Shown here: one piece after another, positions 8,201 to 16,514 of the stretch
How the letters are laid out: each line of letters starts with the position of its first letter
Position numbering within the stretch: the stretch's first letter is position 1
From: Streptomyces pseudovenezuelae
GTDB lineage: Bacteria > Actinomycetota > Actinomycetes > Streptomycetales > Streptomycetaceae
Reading direction: 5' to 3'
DNA length: 64,000 nucleotides
NCBI RefSeq assembly: GCF_001513955.1
Contig: NZ_KQ948150.1
Coordinates: forward strand, 310,001 to 374,000
The notes under the pieces: generated by a model
Told to the model about the DNA's origin: nothing
The model's input: the letters and a program-made list of their open reading frames with translations, nothing else
Databases searched by the model: none
Position numbers and translations under genes: made by a program

Positions 8201-8659
8201 ATGGACGAACTTGATTCGGCGATCGTCCGGCATCTGCAGCGCGATGCGCGGCAGACCAACCGTGACCTCGCCCGCGCCCTCGGTATCGCCCCGTCGACCT
8301 GCCTGGAACGCATTCGGGCACTGCGCGCCCGCGGAGTCATCACCGGCTATCACGCCGCCGTCGATCCGGCCGCCCTCAACCGCCATGTCCAGGCGCTCAT
8401 CCACTTCCAGATCCGCCCCCTCAGCCGGGCGGTCATCGAGGCCTTCAAGACCTATGCGGCCGGTCTGCCCGAGGTCAGCACCGTCTACGTCGTCACCGGC
8501 GGGGACGACATGATCGTGCATGTCTCGGCGCCCAGCGTCGACCACCTCCACGGCTTCCTGATGGACAAGTTCACGGCACGCCGCGAAGTCGTCGGATTCC
8601 GCACCTCTGTGATCTACCAGCACACCCACAACCAGGTGCTCGAACCCCTCGCTCCGTGA
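8201..8659 (+). CDS. Lrp/AsnC-family transcriptional regulator
   Basis: This 152-residue protein has an N-terminal helix-turn-helix (residues 4-60, including RDLARALGIAPSTCLERI) and a C-terminal RAM ligand-binding domain (residues 65-145). It begins MDELDSAIVRHLQRDARQ, as usual for the family. It most likely senses an amino acid and regulates the divergent amino-acid dehydrogenase/VOC operon. The ATG lies at the expected start of a leaderless mRNA. Confidence 0.93.
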   Translation: MDELDSAIVRHLQRDARQTNRDLARALGIAPSTCLERIRALRARGVITGYHAAVDPAALNRHVQALIHFQIRPLSRAVIEAFKTYAAGLPEVSTVYVVTGGDDMIVHVSAPSVDHLHGFLMDKFTARREVVGFRTSVIYQHTHNQVLEPLAP

Positions 8660-8837
8660 ACCGCGGGGCGCGGGCGGCTCGGTGCGACGGGAGGTGGACC
8701 GGGGCCCCACCGGATCGCGCCTCGACATCGCCTTCTCCATGCTGTCGCCACCCGCACTCCACCGGTAGGAGATACTGGGCAGCGGGATGCGGGCGACCAG
8801 GGGTGGCGGGGTGGGCGGTTCAGGGGAGGCAGACGCG

Positions 8838-9173
8838 TTGCCGGCATCGCCGGAGCCGTCCGCAAGCTCTCTGCGTGTGCTGCCGCTGGCGGACCGGCCG
8901 GGCTGGCAAGCGGCCGGAGAGGTCGGCCTGCTCACCCGCTCGGCCTGGGAACAGGCCCTGTGCCACCTTGCCCGGAGCGACGAAGAGACGTGTCACTTGG
9001 AACTGTCAGCGGTCACCTTCGTCGACGTCGCCGGCGTCTCCGCTCTGGCGATGACCGCCCAGGGCCTTCCGCACGGGCGACGCATCGTGATCGAGGAGCC
9101 GCCTGCCACCCTGCGGCGCGTCCTGGACCTGTTCTGGCCTGACCTGCTGACTGTCGAGGTGATGGGGCGATGA
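8838..9173 (+). CDS. STAS-domain protein (anti-anti-sigma factor type)
   Basis: The product is a single STAS domain of about 111 residues. It includes LRVLPLADRPGWQAAGEVGLL, then LELSAVTFVDVAGVSALAM, the region that carries the phosphorylatable residue in SpoIIAA-like antagonists. Here that position reads DVAGVSAL, where classical members have D-S-S-G, so a regulatory serine is not obvious. I chose TTG 8838 because AGGGGAGG lies eight bases upstream; an in-frame ATG at 8787 is the alternative. The stop overlaps the next ATG (ATGA), which ties it to the MEDS/ATPase gene. Confidence 0.78.
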   Translation: MPASPEPSASSLRVLPLADRPGWQAAGEVGLLTRSAWEQALCHLARSDEETCHLELSAVTFVDVAGVSALAMTAQGLPHGRRIVIEEPPATLRRVLDLFWPDLLTVEVMGR

Positions 9174-10099
9174 CGGAGGCCGGCACCGAACCGTTCGTGC
9201 ATCCCGCCCTGTTCTACCGGGGCGAGAAGGAGTACCTGCACGGCACGGTGTCCTTCGTCCGCGAGGGCCTGAAGGCCGGGGAGCCGGTGGCGGTGGCCGT
9301 GCCCGGGCCGAACCTCGCCCTCCTCAAGACGGCCCTGGGCGAGGACGCCGCCAAGGTGAGGTTCCTCGACATGACCGAGGCGGGGCGCAACCCCGGACGG
9401 ATCATCCCGCGGGTGCTGCGCGCCTTCGCGGACACCCACCGCCAGGCGCGGGTGCGGATCATCGGTGAGCCGATCTGGGCCGGCCGCAGCACGCTGGAGT
9501 ACCCGGCATGCGCCCAGCACGAGGCACTGATAAACCCGGCGTTCCAAGGCAGGGACGTCACCATCCTGTGCCCCTACGACGCCGACCGCCTCGATGAGCA
9601 GGCACTCACCGACGCGCACGCGACCCACCCCGTGATCATCTCCGGCGGCAGGGAGCGGCCCAGCACCGCCTACGCCCCCGAGCACGTGGTCGAACGCTAC
9701 AACCAGCCCCTTGAGCCGCCGGCAGCCGCCGAGGAACTCGCCTTCCAGGCCGGCCAACTGCCCAGAGCCCGGAACTTCGCGGTCGAACAGGCCGCGCGGT
9801 ACGGCCTTTCCGGTGTCCGTCTGGACGACGTGGCCCTGATCGTGGCCGAGCTGACCACCAACAGCGTGGTGCACGGCGGGGGTTCCGGCACCCTGCGCGT
9901 GTGGGCCGATGGCGACCAAGTGGTGTGCGAGGTGCGCGACCACGGGCACCTGGCCGATCCGCTCGCCGGACGTTGCCCACCCGCACGCGACAGGCCGGGC
10001 GGCCGGGGCCTGTTGCTCGTCCACACGCTGGCCGACCTCGTACGCGTCCACACCGGCCCCGCCGGCACGACCGTGCGCTGCTACGTCAGCCCTCACTGA
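9170..10099 (+). CDS. MEDS domain plus anti-sigma-type ATPase domain protein
   Basis: This 309-residue fusion has an N-terminal MEDS domain (residues 8-175, with FYRGEKEYLHGTVSFVREGL and the EYPACAQHEALINPAF region), thought to sense one-carbon or small-molecule signals. A GHKL/HATPase domain follows (residues 195-305). The N-box is AELTTNSVVHGG and the G-boxes are VRDHGHLAD and GGRGLLLVHTLAD. Such RsbW-like kinases bind sigma factors or STAS partners. The preceding STAS gene overlaps it by four bases, so the two probably form a switch pair. The sigma target is not in view. Confidence 0.87.
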   Translation: MTEAGTEPFVHPALFYRGEKEYLHGTVSFVREGLKAGEPVAVAVPGPNLALLKTALGEDAAKVRFLDMTEAGRNPGRIIPRVLRAFADTHRQARVRIIGEPIWAGRSTLEYPACAQHEALINPAFQGRDVTILCPYDADRLDEQALTDAHATHPVIISGGRERPSTAYAPEHVVERYNQPLEPPAAAEELAFQAGQLPRARNFAVEQAARYGLSGVRLDDVALIVAELTTNSVVHGGGSGTLRVWADGDQVVCEVRDHGHLADPLAGRCPPARDRPGGRGLLLVHTLADLVRVHTGPAGTTVRCYVSPH

Positions 10100-10162
10100 T
10101 CCGTGGCGTCCCGACGGCGAGGCGACGCAAGCCGTCGCGAGAGGCCACTCGGTCCTCGTTCG

Positions 10163-11002
10163 TCACTGTGACCCCGCCGCCACCACCGTCGCCGTGATCG
10201 GTCCGAGCTCGGCGACCAGCTCGTCGAGCTCGGCGGGGGACAGGGCGTCGTACGGCGCGGCGGCGAGTTCGTCGGTAAGGGCTTCGATGCGCTGCTTGGT
10301 GGCGCGGCCGGCGTCGGTGAAGCGGCCTTCGGCGTCGACGAGCCCGCGCTCGCGCAGGCCGTCCATGACCGCGGCCAGCCGCTTCTTCGGCAGGTGATGG
10401 ATGCGCCCGAACGACTCCGGCGGGTGGATGCCCTGCTCCAGCGCGGAGAGCACATGGGCCTCCGCGCCACCGATGCGCGCGCCGACGAGAGCGGCGATGT
10501 GCCCGTCCCCGCGGTGCTCGCGCAGCATGGTCGCGGAATGCCACAGCCGGGCGACCGGGTCGCCCGGCACCGCAAGCGTGCGCATCCCGGCGTACATCAC
10601 CCGGCCTTCCGTGGGTGCGTTCGTCGCGGCCTTGGTGGTCAGGTCGGCGGCGCGCACCAGACCCGGGGAGCCGGCCAGCTCCTCGCCGAGGATCCGCCGC
10701 AACGAGGCCGCGCTGCCCCGCTCCCGAGCCGCTACGGACGCCTCGGGCGGGATCGTCTCCCACGCGCTCGGAATGTGCCGCGCCGCCTCCCCGTCCGCGA
10801 AGTTGTAGAACGCCGCGTGCACGACCTGCGCCGGCACCCGCCCCAGGGGCGCGGCGCGGCTGGCGAAGTATCCGTCCCAGTACGTGCGGTGGCCGAGCGC
10901 GGCCAACTCCTCGTTGCACTCGTCGGCGAAGTACGTGACCAGGCAGATCGGCTCCAGGAGCTCGAACATGCGGCGAGCGGTGTGAGTCATGGCCTCCATC
11001 AT
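10163..11002 (-). CDS. SCO6745-family protein (winged-helix-like, function unknown)
   Basis: A protein of about 275-280 residues of the Streptomyces SCO6745 family. It begins near MTHTARRMFELLEPICLVTYF and ends with a MarR-like winged-helix region (KKRLAAVMDGLRERGLVDAEGRFTDAGR). The family has no established function. Three in-frame ATGs are possible (11002, 10999, 10990); a GGAGG between them is too close to 10990 to decide. It converges with the MEDS/ATPase gene and has a gene-free stretch of about 280 bases upstream. Confidence 0.8.
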   Translation of the reverse strand: MMEAMTHTARRMFELLEPICLVTYFADECNEELAALGHRTYWDGYFASRAAPLGRVPAQVVHAAFYNFADGEAARHIPSAWETIPPEASVAARERGSAASLRRILGEELAGSPGLVRAADLTTKAATNAPTEGRVMYAGMRTLAVPGDPVARLWHSATMLREHRGDGHIAALVGARIGGAEAHVLSALEQGIHPPESFGRIHHLPKKRLAAVMDGLRERGLVDAEGRFTDAGRATKQRIEALTDELAAAPYDALSPAELDELVAELGPITATVVAAGSQ

Positions 11003-11282
11003 GCCCGCGGTCACGCTCCGTGGAGTGGCACAACTCCGAGCCCCGTCGGGGGCACCGGCACCCCGCCGACCCGAGGGGCCGGCCGCACGCCACCTATCGT
11101 CGCCGTATCGAAAACCGCATACGGGCGGGCAACACCACGGTTCCTTGAATGACGGCATGTCCTACAGCGAATCAGCGCGACCAGCCGGCCAACCCCGGTG
11201 CCGTCCCCGGTGCGTCAACGCGCCGTCCGGGCAAGCCGATACGAGGGCGGCGGGCCGGTGAGTCGCACCACGTCCCACCGAG

Positions 11283-11733
11283 GTGCGGGGGCCGACGGGC
11301 GGGGGCCTGACCGTCGAGCCGATCAGCGCCGCCGAGCACTTGGCGTTCGTGCGGAGACAGCGGTCCGTCAGTTTCCTGCATACCCCGGCGTGGGCCCGCG
11401 TCAAGACCGAATGGCGCGGCGAGTCCCTCGGCTGGTACGACGGCGGGCAGTTGGTCGGTGCCGGGCTCGTCCTGCACCGCCCGGTGCCGAGGCTGGAGCG
11501 CTTCACGCTGGCCTATCTGCCAGAGGGCCCGGTCATCGACTGGACCGGCGAGATCGACGTGTGGCTGGACCCGCTGGCGGCCCGTCTCAGGGCACAGGGA
11601 GCCTTCGCCGTCCGGCTCGGTCCGCCACGTCATGGAGGACTGCGGGTTCGGCTCGTACGCCTGCGAATGGTGGCATTACACACTGAAAGGCGAACCGTAC
11701 CCGGACACCTACTTCGATTTTCCCGTCACGTAG
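11283..11733 (+). pseudogene. Chimeric scar: FemX/VanK-like N-terminus fused out of frame to VanX-like C-terminus
   Basis: In frame from GTG 11283 the sequence reads as the first 110 or so residues of a FemABX peptidyltransferase (TPAWARVKTEWRGESLGW, FTLAYLPEGPVIDW, GAFAVRLGPP). From about 11,620, in the next frame, it reads as the last 38 residues of a VanX D-Ala-D-Ala dipeptidase: VMEDCGFGSYACEWWHYTL with the catalytic glutamate and zinc-ligand histidine (EWWH), then EPYPDTYFDFPVT and a stop at 11731-11733. Neither enzyme is functional. In S. coelicolor the order vanK-vanH-vanA-vanX is known, so one deletion from within vanK to within vanX would give this junction. Confidence 0.8.
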
Positions 11734-11810
11734 AACTCGCAGAGGCAGCGGGACCGGAGGAGGCGTCGTAGGATCTCCCGTCGGGGATTGGCCTGTCGGG
11801 GGGCGTACAC

Positions 11811-12176
11811 ATGGAAAAGCCGGACGACCGCATCGCATCCGTCCTGCGCTTCGCCGCGGAACTCGTCGCCTGGGTGGCCACCCCGTGGGCCCTGTCCACG
11901 TACTCGTGGCTGCTCGCCGTCCTGTCCGTGGTGGTGCTGATCGGTTTGCCGACCGTCTTCTCGACTCCGGGGGACAAGAGGCAGGTCATCATTCCTGTCT
12001 CGGGCACGGTCACGATTCTGCTCGTACTGCTCCAACTCGCCGCTGCCACGGTCTCCGCGTGGGTGGTGTGGCCCGTCTACGCGGCGGTTCTTGTGTCCCT
12101 CCTGGTGTCCGTCACCCTCCTGACGGAACGTCACCGGTGGCGGTGGCTGCTCTCCCGAGGCCGGTACACGGGCTGA
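11811..12176 (+). CDS. Small membrane protein, 121 residues
   Basis: The product has four hydrophobic segments (about residues 10-28, 30-50, 60-80 and 84-104) and a basic tail ending RHRWRWLLSRGRYTG. The topology and the GLPTVFSTPGDKR loop recall the YrdB/DUF2568 family, but the match is too weak to assert. A GGGGGG precedes the ATG by about eight bases. It is followed after 29 bases by a cytoplasmic hypothetical protein on the same strand. Confidence 0.7.
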   Translation: MEKPDDRIASVLRFAAELVAWVATPWALSTYSWLLAVLSVVVLIGLPTVFSTPGDKRQVIIPVSGTVTILLVLLQLAAATVSAWVVWPVYAAVLVSLLVSVTLLTERHRWRWLLSRGRYTG

Positions 12177-12205
12177 CAGCAGGCGTTGCGCGAAGGAGCA
12201 GGGTG

Positions 12206-12616
12206 ATGGACGAAGAGGAGAGCCTGCGTCGGTACGGGCTGCATCCCTCGGGCGCGGACCTGGATGAAGTCCGGCGCCTGCTCTCCGAGCACACCCGACT
12301 TGAGCGACGTGCTCAAGGCGAGGGCGACACGGAACTGATGAAGCTGTGCTGCGTACAGCTGTTCAACGCCGGGAGCCTTGAGGACGTGCTCCTGATCTGG
12401 CGCGCCAAAGCGGCCAGCATGGACGCGGGCTGCTCGATCGACATCCAGTTGCTGTGCGGAAGCGGCCTGGCCCGGACCAAGACGCATCTGTCGAAGCATC
12501 ATCTGCCCGAAGCCGCGGCAGCGCTCGAACGGCTGCACCGCTGCGAAGCCGCCGGGGACTTCGAGGACTTCTCCGTGGGTGCGTGGTCGGGCCAGTACGC
12601 CGCCTATTACAGGTGA
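12206..12616 (+). CDS. Hypothetical cytoplasmic protein, 136 residues
   Basis: An acidic, helical protein beginning MDEEESLRRYGLHPSGADLD after a good GAAGGAGCA ribosome site. The repeated short helices (LCCVQLFNAGSLEDVLLIWRAK, ALERLHRCEAAGDFEDF) suggest a small alpha-helical repeat fold. Similar proteins are common in Streptomyces without a known role, and I do not recognise a named family. It converges with a TetR gene. Confidence 0.7.
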   Translation: MDEEESLRRYGLHPSGADLDEVRRLLSEHTRLERRAQGEGDTELMKLCCVQLFNAGSLEDVLLIWRAKAASMDAGCSIDIQLLCGSGLARTKTHLSKHHLPEAAAALERLHRCEAAGDFEDFSVGAWSGQYAAYYR

Positions 12617-12660
12617 CGCAGCGCGGATTCCGGCTCCAGGGTGACGGCATCAAGCATCCG

Positions 12661-13257
12661 CTACCCCGCTGCGCGGTCCGCGAGGAGTTTCTGCATGTCT
12701 GTGAGTGCTGTGCGTACGAGCCCTGGCAGCTTCCGCTCAGCCGCGCTGTCCGTCGTGTCAGGCTCGGCGGCGATCCAGTGGGCGTAGGCGACCTTGAAGG
12801 CTGCGATACCCGCCTCGGCCGCCAGGCCGGCCGTCGGCGCCGGCGTGCCGCGTTCCCGCAGCGCGCCGACCATCGCCGAGGTGAGGGCATCCAGCTTCAC
12901 CAGCTCGCGTTCGCGCAGTTCGGTACTGGAGGAGACGACCGCGTCCCGTCGCCTGACGCGCTCCGGGTCTTCCTGGAAGAAGGCTCCGAAGGACTCCAGC
13001 GCTGCCCCCACGGCGTCCATCGGTGACGCCGAGGCCGGTGCCTCCGCAATGGCGCGGGTGAGCATGTCCATCGCCGTCTCGGTTCCGTAGAACAGCACCT
13101 CGCGTTTGTCGGTGAAGTGCCGGAAGAAGGTCCGCTCGGTCAGCCCGGCCGCCTCGGCGATCTCGATGACCGTCGTCCTCTCGAAACCCTGCTCCGCATA
13201 GAGCGCCAGAGCCGCCTCTGCCAGCCGTCCCCGTGCGTTCGGCTCCCATCTACCCAT
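12661..13257 (-). CDS. TetR-family regulator
   Basis: This 198-residue protein has the TetR DNA-binding domain at residues 8-55 (ALALYAEQGFERTTVIEI and GLTERTFFRHFTDKREVLF) and a variable ligand domain to the end. Two copies of a 21-base dyad lie between it and the divergent NAD(P)-binding protein gene, so it most likely represses itself and that gene. The inducer is unknown. Confidence 0.92.
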   Translation of the reverse strand: MGRWEPNARGRLAEAALALYAEQGFERTTVIEIAEAAGLTERTFFRHFTDKREVLFYGTETAMDMLTRAIAEAPASASPMDAVGAALESFGAFFQEDPERVRRRDAVVSSSTELRERELVKLDALTSAMVGALRERGTPAPTAGLAAEAGIAAFKVAYAHWIAAEPDTTDSAAERKLPGLVRTALTDMQKLLADRAAG

Positions 13258-13271
13258 GGCCAGATCCTACG

Positions 13272-13324
13272 TGATGACAGCTCCTGACATCACTCTGCTA
13301 CGGTGATGACAGTTCCTGACATCA
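13272..13324. promoter_or_regulatory. Tandem TetR operators
   Basis: Two 21-base sites at 13272-13292 and 13304-13324 differ at one position. Each is a dyad with outer arms TGATG/CATCA and inner arms CAG/CTG. Their centres are 32 bases apart, three helical turns, so two dimers would sit on the same face of the DNA. The second copy ends 11 bases before the oxidoreductase ATG. Confidence 0.8.
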
Positions 13325-13335
13325 CGGAGGTTTCC

Positions 13336-14238
13336 ATGCGGGTATTCGTCACGGGCGCGTCCGGCTGGGTCGGCTCGGCCGTCGTTCCTGAACTCATAGG
13401 CGCCGGACACCAGGTCCTCGGCCTGGCCAGGTCGGACTCCGCGGCCGAGGTCGTCGCCGCCAGGGGAGCGGAGGTGCTCCGCGGCGGACTCGACGACCTC
13501 GGCAGCCTGCGCACCGGCGCAGCCCAGTGCGACGGGGTCGTCCACCTGGCATTCGGCCACGACTTCTCCCGGTTCGACGCCTCGGTGCAGGCCGACGCAC
13601 GCGCCATAGAGGCCTTCGGCGCGGCGCTGGAAGGCTCCGGCAAGCCGCTCGTCATCGCCGCTGGTACGCCCGCCGTCCCGGGCGAGGTGGCGACCGAGCG
13701 CGACCGTCCCGAGCTCCGGCCCGGCGCTCCCACGACCGGTCGGGCCGTGAACGCCCAGGCGACACTCGACATGGCGTCGCGGGGCATCCGCTCGTCCGTC
13801 GTGGGACTGCCTCGGACCGTCCATGGCGAAGGAGACCAGGGCTTCGTCGCCTGGCTGATCGCCCACGCCCGCGAGAAGGGGGCGGTGGGCTACGTCGGCG
13901 ACGGCTCGAACCGCTGGCCCGCAGTGCATGTGGCGGACGCGGGCCGGCTGTTCCGGCTCGCCGTGGAGCAGGCCCCGGCGGGCTCGATGCTGCACGCGGT
14001 CGGCGACGAGGGGGTGCCGATCCGCGACATCGCCGAGGTCATCGGTCGTCACCTCGGCCTGCCGACGGCCTCCCACCCGGCCGAGGACTTCGGCTTCCTG
14101 GGCCGGATCCTCTCCGTCGACCAGCCGGCCTCCGGTGCGCTGACCCGTGAACTGCTCGGCTGGCAGCCGGTCGGTCCCAGCCTCCTGGAGGACCTGGACA
14201 AGGGGCACTACTTCAGCCCCGACCCCCGATCCGACTGA
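13336..14238 (+). CDS. Atypical SDR-family NAD(P)-dependent epimerase/reductase
   Basis: A 300-residue extended-SDR-like protein with the dinucleotide-binding motif at its very start (VFVTGASGWVGSAV, residues 3-16). Further conserved blocks are VVHLAFGHDF (about 70), GRAVNAQATLDMA (about 135) and RWPAVHVADAGRLF (about 195). It lacks the classical YxxxK. A GGAGG is well placed before the ATG. The divergent TetR and shared operators suggest induction by a toxic or xenobiotic compound; the substrate is unknown. Confidence 0.88.
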   Translation: MRVFVTGASGWVGSAVVPELIGAGHQVLGLARSDSAAEVVAARGAEVLRGGLDDLGSLRTGAAQCDGVVHLAFGHDFSRFDASVQADARAIEAFGAALEGSGKPLVIAAGTPAVPGEVATERDRPELRPGAPTTGRAVNAQATLDMASRGIRSSVVGLPRTVHGEGDQGFVAWLIAHAREKGAVGYVGDGSNRWPAVHVADAGRLFRLAVEQAPAGSMLHAVGDEGVPIRDIAEVIGRHLGLPTASHPAEDFGFLGRILSVDQPASGALTRELLGWQPVGPSLLEDLDKGHYFSPDPRSD

Positions 14239-14255
14239 CCCGGCCGCGCGAAAGG

Positions 14256-14281
14256 GCCCCGGGACCCTTCGGACCCGGGGC
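14256..14281. terminator. Hairpin between convergent genes
   Basis: An eight-base GC-only stem (GCCCCGGG/CCCGGGGC) with a ten-base loop lies 17 bases after the oxidoreductase stop and about 80 bases before the end of the leftward catabolic operon. Confidence 0.6.
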
Positions 14282-14359
14282 ACCGATCTGGCGGGAACTG
14301 CCCCTGGACTGCCTTGTTTCGGCTACGGCTCGTTCAGCGGCAGGGACTGGCGTCGCCTG

Positions 14360-15562
14360 TCACACGAAGGCGCTCCGGCCCGTGATGGACTTGCCCACGA
14401 TGAGGGTGTTCATCTCACGGGTGCCCTCGAAGGAGTAGATCGCCTCCGCGTCGGCGAAGAACCGGGGGATGTCGTGGTCCAGGAGAATCCCGTTGCCGCC
14501 GAAGATCTCCCGGCTCCAGCCGACGACCTCCCTCATCCGCGAGGTGACGAACGCCTTGGCCAGGGAGGAGTGTTCGTCGCGGAAGACGCCGGCGTCCTGG
14601 AGGCGGGCGAGCTGCACGAGCATGCCCCAGCAGGCGGTGATGTTGCCGAGGCTCTTGACCAGCAGGTCCTGCACGAGCTGGAAACCGCCGATCGGGCGGC
14701 CGAACTGCTCGCGCTCGCGCGCGTAGTCCAGGGCCAGTTCGTAGGCGCCGGTCATGACGCCGAGCGCCTGCCAGGCCACCCCGGCGCGGGTCGCGCGAAG
14801 GATCTCGGCGACGTCCCGGAAGGAGTTGATGTTCCGGAGGCGGTCGGCTTCCGGGACGCGGACGTCGGCCAGGGTGATCTCGGCGTTCTCGACGATGCGG
14901 AAGGCCAGCTTGTTCTCGATCTTCACCGGGTCGAAGCCGGGCGTGCCCTTCTCGACGACGAAGCCCTTGACGTGGTTGTCGTCCTCGTCCCGCGCCCAGA
15001 CCACGACGTGGTCGGCGAAGGTGGCGTTGCCGATCCACTTCTTGGCGCCGTTCAGGATCCAGGTGTCGCCCTCGCGCCGGGCGGTGGTGCGCATGCCGCC
15101 CGCGACGTCGGAGCCGCCGAGGGGCTCGGTCATCGCGAACGCGCCGATCTTGTCCATCGCGGCCATCGCCGGCAGCCAGCGGTCGCGCTGCTCCTGGTCG
15201 CCGCCGGAGTAAATGGAGTACATGGCCAGGCCGTTGTGGACGCCGAAGAAGGTGGACACCGAGGCGTCGGTGCGGGCCATCTCCATGGCCATCGTGCCGC
15301 TGAGCAGGTTGCTGACGGCGGGACGGTGTGCGCCGTAGCCCTCGTAGGGGAGGCCGGCGAGGCCGCTGTCGCGGAACAGGCCGATGAGCTCCGTCGGGAA
15401 CTCACCCCTGGCCCAGTTCTCGTTGACCAGCGGCTTGACCTGGTCGCGCATGAGGTCACGGGCCTTGAGGAGGAGCTTGCGCTCGTCGTCCGGCAGCAAC
15501 GACTCGTAGCCGTAGAAGTCGGCGGTCAGCTGGTTCTCGACCGGTTCCCTGGTGGTGGTCAT
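14360..15562 (-). CDS. Acyl-CoA dehydrogenase, glutaryl-CoA-dehydrogenase-like
   Basis: This 400-residue FAD enzyme has the standard N-terminal helical, beta and C-terminal helical domains. FAMTEPLGGSDVAG (about 140) and WIGNATFADHVVVWARDE are flavin/substrate loops. The catalytic glutamate is E379 in YSFEGTREMNTLIVGKSITG, a position and context shared with glutaryl-CoA dehydrogenases rather than short-chain enzymes. That fits decarboxylating oxidation of glutaryl-CoA to crotonyl-CoA, but other acyl-CoAs are possible. It is the last gene of the operon. A GAGGAGAAC site overlaps the upstream stop, one base separating stop and start. Confidence 0.88.
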   Translation of the reverse strand: MTTTREPVENQLTADFYGYESLLPDDERKLLLKARDLMRDQVKPLVNENWARGEFPTELIGLFRDSGLAGLPYEGYGAHRPAVSNLLSGTMAMEMARTDASVSTFFGVHNGLAMYSIYSGGDQEQRDRWLPAMAAMDKIGAFAMTEPLGGSDVAGGMRTTARREGDTWILNGAKKWIGNATFADHVVVWARDEDDNHVKGFVVEKGTPGFDPVKIENKLAFRIVENAEITLADVRVPEADRLRNINSFRDVAEILRATRAGVAWQALGVMTGAYELALDYAREREQFGRPIGGFQLVQDLLVKSLGNITACWGMLVQLARLQDAGVFRDEHSSLAKAFVTSRMREVVGWSREIFGGNGILLDHDIPRFFADAEAIYSFEGTREMNTLIVGKSITGRSAFV

Positions 15563-15563
15563 C

Positions 15564-16514
15564 TCAGTTCTCCTCCTTGTCCGCGCTGTCCAGGGCTGCC
15601 AGGACAGCGAGTTGCCTGCGGTCGCGCGTCTCGGTGAGTTCCGAGTACGTGGCGGAGCCGTAGGCCTTCTCCACGGCTTCGATGAGCCGTTCCTGCTGGT
15701 CCTCGGTCTGCGACGGGGTGCCGGGTCCCGGCACCGTCTGCCGCATCGACCTGCCGATGTGCTCGACCAGGTGCCGGTAGCCGCCGGGACCGCCGCCCAG
15801 GTGCGCGCCGAGGAACGGCCCGACCGTGGCCCAGCGCAGCCCCAACGAGTTGGTCATGACCTTGTCGAGGTCCTCGGGGGTCACCACGCCCCGCTCGACG
15901 AGGTACGCCGCCTCGCGGCTCAGCGCGTTCTGGAGACGGTTGCCGACGAAGCCGGGGATCTCCTCGCGCTCGACGACCGGGGTGCGGCCGACCGAGGTGT
16001 AGAAGTCCACCGCGGCCCGCACGGCGTCCTCACCGGTGCGTTCGCCGGGGACGACCTCGACCAGCGGCACCAGGTGCGGCGGATTGAAGGGGTGGCCGAT
16101 CAGGACACGGGCGGCGTCCCCGGCCGCCAGGTCGCTCGTGAACGCCGTCGACGGGATCGCGGACGAGGAGCTGAGCAGCAGCGCGTGGACAGGCGCCTGA
16201 CGGGCCAGCGTGGCGAACAGGTCCTTCTTGAACTCGACGCGCTCCGGGCCGTTCTCCTGCACGACGTCCGCGTCCCGGACCGCCTCGGACACGTCCGCCG
16301 CGAGGTGCACCCGGTCGGCGAGGCCGGTCACCTCCAGGCCGCGGGCGGCCAGGTGCGGGGTGTACTGCTTCAACGCGTCGGCGACGGCCTCGGCGAGGTC
16401 CTCGCGCGGGTCGCTCACCCGGACGGTCAGGCCGTACGCGGCGAACAGGGCCGTCCAGGACAGTCCGATGGTTCCGGCGCCGAGGACGGCGGCCGTGCGG
16501 AAGGGGCGGGTCAC
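15564..16514 (-). CDS. 3-hydroxyacyl-CoA dehydrogenase family protein
   Basis: A 316-residue NAD-dependent dehydrogenase with the Rossmann motif VLGAGTIGLSW (residues 10-20), the HPFNPPHLVPLVEVVPG block that carries the catalytic histidine, and EIPGFVGNRLQNALSREAAY linking to the helical dimerisation domain. It lies in the group of short 3-hydroxybutyryl-CoA, L-carnitine and L-gulonate dehydrogenases. In this operon oxidation of 3-hydroxybutyryl-CoA is the natural reading. Its ATG overlaps the stop of the preceding gene by four bases. Confidence 0.88.
   Translation of the reverse strand: MTRPFRTAAVLGAGTIGLSWTALFAAYGLTVRVSDPREDLAEAVADALKQYTPHLAARGLEVTGLADRVHLAADVSEAVRDADVVQENGPERVEFKKDLFATLARQAPVHALLLSSSSAIPSTAFTSDLAAGDAARVLIGHPFNPPHLVPLVEVVPGERTGEDAVRAAVDFYTSVGRTPVVEREEIPGFVGNRLQNALSREAAYLVERGVVTPEDLDKVMTNSLGLRWATVGPFLGAHLGGGPGGYRHLVEHIGRSMRQTVPGPGTPSQTEDQQERLIEAVEKAYGSATYSELTETRDRRQLAVLAALDSADKEEN

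Noticed and set aside
14147..15637. A 496-codon open frame antisense to the acyl-CoA dehydrogenase
   Set aside because: The opposite strand encodes a complete conserved enzyme; the long frame follows from third-position GC bias.
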